Below, in pieces: positions 10,651 through 22,400 of a stretch of DNA of 64,000 nt (position 1 is its first letter; every line of letters begins with the position of its first letter). The DNA is from Luidia sarsii. Lineage: Eukaryota; Echinodermata; Asteroidea; Paxillosida; Luidiidae. The translations under genes were made by a program, and so were the position numbers. Under the pieces are notes generated by a model. That model worked only from the letters and a program-made list of their open reading frames with translations, had not been told where the DNA came from and made no database searches. The DNA is taken from the NCBI GenBank assembly GCA_949987565.1, contig OX465104.1, positions 7,946,805 to 8,010,804 of the forward strand, in the 5' to 3' direction.

Positions 10651-11688
10651 ATTGCTGATCGATTCATCTGTGCAGTCAGCTCAGCGACTATGCCGATGAC
10701 GGAACCCTTATTGATGGTATACATTCCAAGTTTGTTGAAGTTTAGACATTACGTCCAGGCAAAGTGCCGGGCAATGCCATTTCTGTTCGTGGATTAAGCC
10801 TAAGGGTAGGCCTATATGTACCATGGTAACGGTAACTGAAGTCTTTCCGTTATATCTGAACTCACCTGAGTGTCTATACTTTCACGCCAAATGGAGATCT
10901 TTCACGGGAAATATTATAGGCCTATATGCATGATACTACTTATAGGGAAATGCTCAGAGTTGTCCATGTCAATCGCTATTGATTGGCGGTTGTACATGTA
11001 CTATGGGGGATGTTAATGCTGTACGTTCCTACGTTGAGTCCATCTCGACATAAGCCCATCGGGAAGTATTCCATCCACTATATAAGCTTCGTGTGTCCAT
11101 TCAGTTAGGTATTATTTGACAGCCACTCGTAAGCAATAGGGCGACTGCCAGGCTTATATACTGCTCAATAGCGTCAGAGCTCTTTTGTCGGTCTTCCTTT
11201 CACATGCAAACCTGACTGGTTCCCCACAGTCCTTTGAGGGAGGAGGGGGTCTTGCAATTGGTATACCTACGCGCTGGATCATTGTTATTTACCTCTCGGG
11301 CGTAGTCTGCGGGTATAGGCTTGGCCAAGTCGCTGGTCACCGTCTCATATTGTCCAATGTAGGGGGCCTTATTATGCATGGTGCTGAATTATAACAATGA
11401 ATTTTATGAGACTGATAATTTACTGTGGGTGTGTAGTGTAAATACGTGCACGGTTGTGTTTATTAAAAGCCTTTTTGCCTCGGACGTGGGTCAGTTGCTC
11501 CATGATTGGGCAAGCATGCTTGCTGGGAGGAGGATCTTCAATCGATATGCTTCCGTCAGACAGCTTCCAGTCAACAATATTAACATATTCTATGGAATCC
11601 TATATAATAATTCAATTTTTTTTAGGGGGGTTGCAAATAAGTACTGCTCGTGGCTCAAATGGCAGAAATTGACCGATTTCGCCCTGTA

Positions 11689-11700
11689 GGTCACGTGACC
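11689..11700. promoter_or_regulatory. CLEAR-type E-box GGTCACGTGACC
   Basis: A perfect 12-base palindrome containing GTCACGTGAC, the consensus for TFEB/MITF-family factors that drive lysosomal genes. It sits 28 bases upstream of a YY1-like AATAATGGCGGCC that includes an ATG, and about 1.7 kb upstream of MON1. Binding is not shown by sequence alone. Confidence 0.55.
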
Positions 11701-11728
11701 TATAGTGGTTATAAAACAATCAAGAATA

Positions 11729-11869
11729 ATGGCGGCCCCATATCAAGGTGCCGCTGTTGTAATCAGTATACGTGAACTGTTGTTGCACTACAGTTTGTTC
11801 GATTTGAGGCTTTTCTTTCTCGAAATCTATGAAGAACATTCCGGAGTTTGTACCCGTGACCTTATCTAA
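11729..11869 (+). CDS. candidate short ORF or first coding exon, function unknown
   Basis: ATG inside a YY1-like AATAATGGCGGCC opens 46 codons (MAAPYQGAAVVISIRELL and onward, including FLEIYEEHSG) to a TAA. Composition is protein-like with no low complexity, unlike surrounding DNA, and many housekeeping genes start with ATGGCGGC at a YY1 site. It may instead splice out before the stop: weak donors TTT/gtaccc and CCC/gtgacc are visible. A protein-like tail near 12273-12369 (PELPEYIWRQILPIVKRDYI, then a stop at 12369) is followed by AATAAA at 12403 and could be its last exon. I do not recognise the family. Confidence 0.35.
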   Translation: MAAPYQGAAVVISIRELLLHYSLFDLRLFFLEIYEEHSGVCTRDLI

Positions 11870-11934
11870 ATAATTATACTTGTCACGTAACGACATTGCG
11901 CAATCAGTCTATCATTTGCCGGGTGTGCCAACCA

Positions 11935-12262
<328 letters not shown>

Positions 12263-12402
12263 AACAACAAAATGAGACATTCCAAGTGCGACCCTGTCCA
12301 GAATTACCAGAATATATCTGGAGACAAATTTTGCCAATAGTGAAACGAGATTACATTGATTCAATGTAGGCCTAATCTCTTTTGAGTTTTTTTTTTTTTT
12401 CA

Positions 12403-12408
12403 AAATAA
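12403..12408 (+). promoter_or_regulatory. AATAAA polyadenylation signal candidate
   Basis: AATAAA lies 34 bases after an in-frame stop of the PELPEYIW tail. It is relevant only if the tentative 11.7-12.4 kb gene is real. Confidence 0.3.
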
Positions 12409-13399
12409 ACCCATTCAAAGTTTTGCAAACTGAGATGAGACCGTTTCCAATATTGGTTGCGGCTAGAAGTAACACGTTACCCTATGGGAACTGGCTGCCG
12501 CCGCTTGTTGCCGACTTCCATAGACTCGTGTGTACTTTCAAGCCGTAGCCAATGAATTCGGACGCAGCCCCAGTCAATCAAAGTTTCGTATACCCTAATC
12601 CAAAGCGTTTATTACAACGGAAATTTAACTACATAGGGAGACCATGCTATGCCGTAAAATTGTTTTTTCACGACGGTAAAGGTTCGCACGCCGTGGATGG
12701 CGACCCATGCTTGTACTGTACAGCATACATGTCATTACAGTACGTGTACATAATTATCCCATGTACTGCGGACACGCGTGCGCGCTGCCACAAAGGCCGC
12801 CAATCCACAACGAATCTCAATGAAAGTCTCAAATTTTGGTCAAGAAGAAAAAATACAGCTGTACTCGAAACTTACGCCTAATTACGGCTTGCCGGATACA
12901 ACTTGTTTTTTACTGGTCATTACAGCATGTTGAAAATAATAATTATGTGGAAGGAATTATAGGTAATTTCAATGTAAAAAGTTGGAAAATGTGTGGTGGT
13001 CAGAAAAAAGAGAAATTTCCGCCAGTTGTGGTCGGAGAAAATTGAGTGCCGGGCGGGTTTTCCAGCACCGACCACCTTGGGCAGAACAATTTGAATACAG
13101 TAAGCATTTCTCATCATTTTCTTTAGGATTGTGTGTATTCGGCCGGATGTTTTTCAACCACAATCCTTTTTTTCGACCGACCGACCCTCTCTCAAGGTGG
13201 AAAAAAAATTAGCGGCGCCCTAGGCCTACCTAGGAAAAAATTAAAATGTGTTTGTGAAATCTAGCCATTGCTGATTGCACATAATTTCGACAATTGAGGG
13301 CGCTATCGTGGGGAAACTTTACATGGTTTTCGTAGGTAGCGCTTCGCTGTGTATCGATATATTATCTTCTTGATTTGTTAGCCAAAACATCTGTAATTC
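12409..13399. other. upstream region of MON1
   Basis: No recognisable gene. A 109-codon open frame at 12552-12881 has no familiar motif and is unsupported. The MON1 start of transcription is probably in the last 150 bases, where a cgctatcgtgg to tagcgcttcgctg stretch precedes the ATG. Confidence 0.4.
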
Positions 13400-13485
13400 A
13401 TGGCTGATACTGATAGCCCAGGAGCACCGGCTGGAGCAGATGAAGAAGAACAAGATGTCCTGATCGGGGAAGAACCAGGGGCAAG
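13400..13485 (+). CDS. MON1: MON1 exon 1
   Basis: Start codon in attcATGG context. It encodes MADTDSPGAPAGADEEEQDV and on to EEPGA, an acidic disordered start, and ends with two carried bases (AG) at GCAAG/gttgat. Confidence 0.85.
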
Positions 13486-16400
13486 GTTGATAAATTTTAT
13501 GACGAACATTTACCTTAAATATTAATTGAAGTACATACTGTTGTACACGTACACACTGTACATCATCTACAGTAGTACTAGTACTAGTACTAGTACAGTA
13601 GTAGTAGTAGTACTAGTACTATTATATTAGTAATACTAGTATTAGTAGTAGTAGTAGTACTTACTAGTAGTACAGACTAGTGAGTGTAATGAGATGCAAC
13701 ACCAATGTCAAAATAATGGACGGACGTCTTAACCACTGGACTCTAGTTGAAGGGAATGAGCCTTTCAAACTCAACAGCCCCGACCAACAGAATAGGGCAG
13801 CCCCTCATTGAAATACATTGAATGACTTATTTCTTAACTTGTATCTCACAGCGTTCACTCCATGTTAGCAACGGAAGATTCTTACGAGGAACTGGATTAT
13901 GATCTGAGCGTGGATACGCCAAACACTGCCCGACGAGAGCGACTGGCCAGTGGAACTATTGCCAGTATTGTCGAGGAGCACACAAACCCACCATCCGTGG
14001 AAGAAGTGGCCAAGGAGGCCGCCGAATTAGAGGTAAGGCATGGAAACTGAATAAGGTTCTAGGGCCTATATTTTAATAATTTTTTTTATTTTTTTTATTT
14101 TAGGTCTAACTACTGTATTGTAATGCGCTCTTGAACATGTGATGGAAAAAGCGCTATATAAATTCAATATTATCAATTTTTCTGTGATTACATGATCCCA
14201 AACACAACCAAATCTGAATTGAAAAAAAGACTCTGCATCCACTCTCTGACTGACTGTGTGGGATCCCCAAGCAGCTGTTGCCAGGTTTACATCCATTGGA
14301 TGTTTGCATGTGAATGAAAATAGGGGCAGAAGATATGGCACTTACTGGAAATGGACAATTTTTTTTTTTTGCAAAGGCTACTATGTACATGTACTTTTTC
14401 CTAGCTGAGTTTGTGGTAAGGATCCGATCCATTTTGAATCGTTTCACTTCATGAAGAGTAAAAACCATTCAACAATGGACACCGATGATGATTCTCCAAA
14501 TGGTAGTTCTTCATCTAGAATCATTCCCTAGATTAGCCACGATATGACACTTTGAAAATGCGTCTGACTGGCACCACTCCCCCAGCAAAGACTAGTTGAC
14601 TATTTGGGAAGGCTGCCATCTAAGGGCCGGATAGCTCACTCAGACGGTAGGACAAGAGCACTGCTATGCAAAACCAGAGGTCTCAAGTTGGAGTTCCACT
14701 CCAGTTGGTGTTTTCTTTGCCATTACTTTGAAAATTGCAAAAGTTCCCAGTCAGTTTTTCCCTTTTTTTCCTTCGGTTTTTCCTTATTTGTTTGACTGAA
14801 ACAAAAGAATCACAGGTTCTGAGTTTTGTTCCCCCCACTATAACCTTTCCTCAAAGGCAGGATTAAAAAGACCTGTCCTGTTCGTATGAAAACGTCCGAT
14901 TTTGGAGTTTGCATTTCAATTTTCTGAGTCAGTAAGTAGTTTGTAACATTTGCTGCCTGTATTTATTTGAGAATAGAAAACTATATTTGTTCCATCGTAT
15001 TTTTATGTCTCAACACAAGATCAAACAATCCCGTCTTACTTGCCTTTAAACAAATCACATCACATCCAGGATGTCAATGTCAGGGTTTAACATTCATGCA
15101 TTTGGATCTTTTCATTAGAATAACCCTAACCCCCTAGTACTGTTTACTTGGAACCCTTCACACTCCTTCACAATCCTCCACAATCCTCCATAGTCATCCA
15201 GTGTAAATTAACAACCTTCCTCAATCCTCCACAGTTCCTCAGTGTAAATATGACAACCTTCCTCAATCCTGCATGATCTCATCGTAGCATGCTTCCTCAA
15301 TCCTCCACTATCCTCCAGTGTAAATTTACACGTAACAACCTTCCTCAGTCCTCAACAATCCTCCACAGTCCTCCAGTGTACATATAACGACCTTCCTCAA
15401 TCCTCCACAATCCTCCAGTGTAAATTTACACGTAACAACCTTCCTCAATCCTCCACAATCCTCCACAGTCCTCCAGAGTACATGACAACCTTCCTCAATC
15501 CTCCACAATCCTCCAGTGTAAATTTACATGTAACAAGAACCTTCCTCAATTCTCCATAATCTTCCACCCTGGAAATGTTCATACTTCCCTTAATCTTCAA
15601 AAAATCCTTCAACACAGCCCGGAGGATTATGGAGGATTGAGGGAGGTCAAGGTTTTAACTTTTAAGAAATGGAATTTGATTGTATGTTGATTTGTCAATG
15701 TGTCTCACAGAACAGTGTAGAAAGGAGAAGCGTTGAAGGGGAGGTCAGTAATCTATGCATTGCTGATGAGGGTTATGAGGAGGAGGATGCGACACAACAC
15801 ATAGCAGACACTGTGACAGACAGGGAGGGAGAGACAAACCGTGACACCGGGGAAGAAGACTTGCAGACGAGGGAGGCTGTACAACGGGAGATAGCTGATG
15901 AAGGTAGGATTGGGTTGGTTGGGATGGGTTTCGTTTGGTTGGGTTTGGTTGGATTTGGTTTGATTTGGTTTGGTTTGGTTTGGTTTGGTTGGGTTTGGTT
16001 GGGTTTGGTTGGATTTGGTTGGGTTGGGTTGGGTTTGGTTGGGTTTGGTTGGGTTGGGTTTGGTTGGGTTGTGATAGGTTTGGTTGGGTTTGGTTGGGTT
16101 TGGTTGGGTTTGGTTTGGTTGTGATAGGTTTGGTTGGATTTGGTTTGGTTTGGTTGGGTTTGGTTGGGTTTGGTTGGGTTGTGATAGGTTTGGTTGGGTT
16201 TGGTTGGGTTTGGTTGGGTTGGGTTGGGTTGGGTTTGGTTGGGTTGGGTTGAGTTGGGTTTTGTTGTGGTTGGTTGGGTTTGGTTGGGTTTGGTTTGGTT
16301 TGGTTTGGTTAGGTTAGGATAGGTTTGGTTTGGTTGGATTTGGTTGGGTTTTGTTTGGTTTGGTTGTGATGGGTTGGAGTCGTGTGGGCTTGGTTGAATT

Positions 16401-19400
16401 GGGTTTGGTCCGGTTGAGTTTGGTTGCCTGATGGGTAGTGTTGGGTTGGGATGAATGGGGATGGGTTAGGTTAGGATAGATTGGGTTGGGTTGGGTTGGG
16501 ATATGCTGGTTTGGGTTGGGTTGGGCCAGGCTGATTGGTTGGTTGACTGGATTGGTTACTGGTATTTGGTATCCATTTTGTCTGCTTGCAGATATTCACA
16601 GCAGTGAGTGGAGAGACCACAAGAAGCATGTATTTATACTCAGTGAAGCAGGAAAACCAATCTACTCAAGGTAGGACTCCGCCTGTAGGACTTGAAATTG
16701 AAGTAATACAAACATGATCAAAGGAAAGAAAAACTGACTGGAAAATTTCTAACATTTTGAAAATGGCAAAGAAACTTTCACTGGACACGGAATTGAACCC
16801 GTTCAAATCCCAGTTAAATTTTTTCTGCCGTTTTCAGAAAGTAGGAGGTTTGCGGTGACACCATGTATATCAGCTCTTAAGAGAAGGAGTATGGCTCTGA
16901 AAAGAGTTAATGAAATAACTCAACGTTTCGGATAGTGTGTACTCTGCCTGTCGGTATTTCCACCATGCAAACCTTCAAATCCTATCTAATCCCCCCAATT
17001 TTGTTTTTGTATATAAAGCAAAATGTGAACAACAGCCCTGAAGAATTTAAGAAATAAATCCCAAAGACCGATCAGTGGTCCACAGCACCACACCAGATAA
17101 ATAGTGATGGTAAAATAAAGGATTATAACAACAAATGGTTTTATTGGTTTTTAATAGTTTTAAGTAAGGAGAAATGTGTGTACTCGGCCTTTGATGGCCA
17201 GAAGACCAGAGCAGGAGATTCTACCAATGATATGGTCAGAGAGACTGCTCCAAATTCTTACAGCCATGTTACCCATGTCCCAGCCAAGAAGGGGAAGATT
17301 TGTACTGTGTAATCAAGTTGATTGTTTTTATATCAGCAATGCACATAACTATCATGTACAGTTTTTAGTTTATTGCTTGTTTTTTTCTTCTTCAATGTCT
17401 CATTTTTGTCAGGTATGGGAATGAGGACAAGCTTGTCTCTCTCATGGGCGTCATGCAAGCCTTGGTCTCATTTGTGCAGGACGGCAAAAACGTTCTCAGG
17501 TGAGCTAGGAATAGATCACGGTGGCTGGACCCTGCTGCCCTTTCCCCTTGAGAATCTTGTGTTGAACGCTATTGAGGATAGATTGTTGAGGATGCAAGAC
17601 AAAGTTAAAAAATGTCCAGGGTAATCATTGTAACTTGCTTATATCCATTCAGTGTTTTGATGCATCCTGTAAAGTAGCACGGCCGTGTGCATCATTGGTC
17701 CTAGGTCCATCGTTTGGAAATAGGGACGTAAATTTTGTGCACAACCCTATGGGAATGTCTCCCTAACACGGCTAACATGGCTGTAGCTGTATGCGTCATT
17801 GCCCTAGGTCCATCGTTTAGAAATAGGGACGTAATTTTTGTGCACAACCCTATGGGAATGTCTCCCTAATACGGTTGTGTGCGTCATTGCCCTAGGTCCA
17901 TCGTTTAGAAATAGGGACGTAAATTTTGTGCACAACCCTATGGGAATGTCTCCCTAACACGGCCGTGTGCATCATTGTCATAGGTCCATCGTTTAGAAAT
18001 ACAGTAGGGACGTACATTTTGTGCACAACCCTATGGGAATGTCTCTCTAACACGGCTGTGCGCATCATTGCCCTAGGTCCATCGTTTAGAAATAGGGACG
18101 TAAATTTTGTGCACAACCCTATGGGAATGTCTCCCTAATACGGTTGTGTGCGTCATTGCCCTAGGTCCATCGTTTAGAAATAGGGACGTAATTTACTTAT
18201 TTTTGTGCACAACCCTATGGGAATGTCTCCCTAACACGGCTGTGTGCGTCATTGCCCTAGGTCCATCGTTTAGAAATAGGGACGTAATTTACTAATTTTT
18301 GTGCACAACCCTATGGGAATGTCTCTCTAACACGGCTGTGTGCGTCATTGCCCTAGGTCCATCGTTTAGAAATAGGGACGTAATTTACTAATTTTTGTGC
18401 ACAACCCTATGGGAATGTTTCCCTGACACAGCTAACACGGCTGTGTACGTCATCGTTTAGTAATAGGGACGTAATTTTTGTGCACAACCCTATGGGAATG
18501 TCCCTCTAACGCGGCTGTGTGCGTCATTGCCCTAGGTCCATCGTCGCTGGCGGTCGCACCTTCGTGTTCCTGGCTCGGCAGCCTTTGCTCCTGGTGGCAG
18601 TCTGCAGGACGCAGGAGTCGCAGCAACAGCTGCTGCTACAGCTGACCTACGTGTACAACCAGGTACTGAGCGTGCTCACCTACTCTCAACTCAGCCGCGT
18701 CCTAGAGACCAGGAAGAACTACGACCTGAGGAGGTTACTCACAGGTAACGAAAAGTCTTTCGTCATATTTCATTTCATTTCATTTATTGTTTCTCAAGGC
18801 ATCAACAAGAACAAACAACGACAACACGATACAAATGCAATGGCAACAGCCTTGACGGACTACCAAATGCAAACTGAATCACAATCAAGTGGCTCTCCAA
18901 TTGTTACCATGCGTCACAAACAGATAATCACGAAAATCAGAAAACAAAAATTAAAGGATACAAAAAGCGAGTAAATAAGAGTGTTCACTAATTGAAAGTG
19001 CTAAGACAATTTTGAAAAATGGGATATATTGCACTTGATTTTGAGTTGAGGTTTAAAAAACACACCAAAACACACCCCACAGTTACATGTACATGTACGT
19101 GCAGGTTCTGTTGAAGGATTAAGACCCCAGTGCTGTGGTTTCATCACATTGTCAACTTGTACTCGCAATTCCAATTGCTTCCTGTTCAGCAGAGAGGAGC
19201 TTGAGGCAGAATTATTTTCTTGAGTATTTGACTTGCCCGACGAGTAGTGCTTTGATGATGCGCTGATGTAAAACATGACGTCATGAGCTCGTCAAACGAG
19301 GAGTTATGTTCCGATGAGTTTGGTGAAATTAGCCTCTGAAACGAACCAACTAAAGAAATCCCCCCCTTAAAAAAGTAGAAGGCTTATTTTTTCAATTATA

Positions 19401-22400
19401 CTCAGGACCTTGCCTTTGAGAAAGGCCCCGCTAGGATTCAAACGTCAGGCCCTGTACACTTTTGAGATTTGCATTTTGGTCATTTGAGTTGGCGAGGTCA
19501 GCTGTTTTTTTTTATGCGTTTCATTCATGTTGCAAAGGAAGAAGATGCCCTTATTTTTTTGGTTGACTTTCTTCCTTAGGCACGGAGAAGTTCTTGGATA
19601 ATCTGCTCAACCTGATTGATCAGGATCCCAGCTTTCTGTTGACGGCCGTACGCTGTCTGCCTCTGGACAGTAGCATGAGGGCTGTGATCGGTCACAGTAT
19701 ACAGAGTGCAAAGGTCAAGGTACGGTATGTCAAACCCGGGGATGTGTCGGCCGTTTACGAAATGAAGGCTTAGGCTTAGGCTTCGGTCACATTTCTCTTC
19801 CCGTTTATAATGTCACAGGCATCTAGAAACAAGCGTTTGGCCCCAGTTTCTTGGTTTAATTCCCTGTACCTATCAAGCCCAAAAAAATCTTCAAATTCGG
19901 AAACAAACCACAACCTGGATTTTCAGGTTTTGTCAGACGGAGACGAAGCCTGAGCCTGAGCCTTAGCCTTCATTTCGTAAACGGCCATAGTCGTTGTAAA
20001 GACTGTTGTTAGGGCAACATCACCTCTAAACTCTAGCACGAGGGCTGTGGTCGAAGTTGTTGCCATGGTAACATTCTTGATGCTTTTCACATTCCCAGAG
20101 TATTTCAAGGAGCTAGGATTATTAAGTCATTCATTTGGAATTAAGGAGATTTGTGAGGAAATTAATTTTGTAAGTTGGACATACCCCCGGTACAATGCAA
20201 GGTGCTTGCAAACAAAGCCAAACTCAACCAAATTTCAAGAGGACATATTGTTACCCAACCTATTTTGTGTTTTCCGACTGAATTTGAAGACATGAACTCA
20301 CTCTCAGTGGACTTTGTCTTGCTTTTGAGTGGCTACATGTATGTGACATGATTCCTATTTATCCACTGCCAGTCACTGCCTTTGAGAAAGCTCCTGTGCT
20401 AGGATTGAAACCACAGGACCTCAAAATGTTTGAAATTCATTAAAGATTGATTTAAAGTGATATACAAAAATCTCCTTACTGACTAAAATTACCAAAATGC
20501 AAATCTCAAAATTTAGCGGGCCTGACGTTTCGATCCTAGCAGGACTTTTCTCTTTCTGCCTCATTCAGGCGACACATCTAAGTGTCAATTGTAGGTGTGG
20601 TTTCGGAAAAGACACAAGACCCGATTGATCTCATTCAGGCTCTTCAGATGAACTCCACCGTTTTGTTCCTTCATCCCCAAAGGCCCAATCTTTAGGAACA
20701 TTTTTCCCGTCTTCGTTTGTTGCAGGATCTTGTCTTTGCAATCTTGATAGCCGATGATCAACTCGTCACATTATGTCGTATGAAGAAATACGTACTCCAC
20801 CCTGCAGGTGAGTTAGATCAGCCTCTCAAGCAAACCGAAGATTTAAAGAAATCCACGGTTTGAGAAAGGCTGCATCCTGACTATGGCTATGGCTAATGAC
20901 GTGTCTGTACACAGCCTGTGCTCCAGTGCCGATAGATGAACTGTTGCCCATAGCCGTAGCCGATATTTTTGAACATGGTCCAAGATTTGTGACTGTATTC
21001 CACCCGCCATCTTTCCATCCGAGTTTGGAGTTTTCTTCCCCCTTCGGATGAAACTGTCTTGGAAAGAATTTCATTGCATCCTGTGGCCTAAAGTATAGGG
21101 CAGTTGTCTTCCCCATCGAAGAATCCATCAGTTCAGATTTTTAATTATGGTTGCATATACTTCAACCTGAACTTTGAGTATGATTTATGATTGACCTTCA
21201 ACCTCCATCCCAAAATAGGAGTTTTTTCCCTTCAGGAGAAAACGGTTGCTTCTGAGATTTAGGCCGTTTTTGAAATGAAGGCTTAGGCTCGGGCCTATGT
21301 ATGCTTCAGTCAAATGTGATTTGAGTATACTTAGTGGCAGTATTTCAATCAGCCTCTATCACAAATGTAACTTGTCTTCTCTGTGGAAGAAAGTATGGTT
21401 TGAAAATAATTAATGACAACCTCCTTCCCAGCTAGTAAATGTCCCACCAAGGAAGGAAACATTGGTTTATATGACTATCTCAACCTTCATCCCAAAATGT
21501 GGAAAGTTTGCATTGACATCATAATGTAAATCAACTCTTTTTTGTGAGGAGTATGGCTTGTGCACAGAGCTGGTAGCTCAAAGATGCCGGGCTTTTTTTC
21601 CCCCCGGATTTCATATCCATTTTTTCGAAAGACATGACTTTCACGGTGTCACCGCAAACTTGTGATTCCACGTCGTGATTCCACCGTGCAAACCTCGGGA
21701 CGTCTAATCCATCCCCATGATGATGCACTCTTGCCTCTGCAGATCTTCACCTGGTCTTCAATCTCCTGAACGCCTCAACGTCCTTCCAAGCGGCCGACTC
21801 CTGGATACCCATCTGCCTGCCCAAGTTTGACAGCGCCGGCTTCTTGCATGCCCACATCTCCTATCTGGATAACAGCCAGGCATGCCTGCTCCTGCTCACC
21901 GTGGACAAGATGATGTTCTTCGAGCTGGCCAAGTGCAAGGAGAAGATTCTTGAGGTAATGCCCTACCGCCGCCGTGGCGGTACGAGATGTTCGAACACTT
22001 AACGTCCTTCTGAATGGGTTGAAGTCATCTGAAGCAATGGAGACTTTGAAGGTTTTTGCACGGTGGAATCACAATGTGGAGTGTTTGCGCTAACACCATG
22101 TATGGTATATTTTGAGAACAATAAGATCCAAATCAAACAAACAGAGGAAAAAAATGACTGGGAACTTTTCGAACAATTAAAAAAAAAAATGGCAATGAAA
22201 ACTTGGACTGGACCGGGAGTTGAACCCGAGACCTCTGGATTAATGTACCAGTGCTCTTCCATCGGAGCTATCCAGCCCTTAGATGGCGGCCTTCCCATAT
22301 AGTCGGCTATCTTTGCTTGGCTTGGGGCAGGTACCAGTCAGAAGCATTCAACCATTAACTGCTATATATCACCAAGGGGTTGCCTCCCACCCCCCCATTT

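Larger units (their letters stand above)
8319..11688. other. intergenic region between sialyltransferase exon 1 and the 11.7 kb promoter-like site
   Basis: A GC-richer patch at about 8640-8770 contains CCATAGCAACG (half X-box-like) and CAAATGGCGGTGG (YY1-like) and could be promoter DNA of the minus-strand gene. A CCTATAGGATT array follows at 8990-9245 and an inverted-repeat element at 10358-10650. The remainder (9250-10350 and 10660-11688) shows no supported gene. Confidence 0.5.

Noticed and set aside
12552..12881. 109-codon plus-strand frame upstream of MON1
   Set aside because: No recognisable domain, a start in no special context, and no splice or polyadenylation features that tie it to a gene.
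15669..16317. Trp/Leu/Gly/Val-rich open frames as a membrane protein
   Set aside because: They are translations of the pentanucleotide array in MON1 intron 3; only the first part (15711-15903) is a real exon.
17690..18480. CRISPR-like array
   Set aside because: Repeats and spacers are not separable: the whole unit of about 90 bases is repeated, and the setting is an animal intron.
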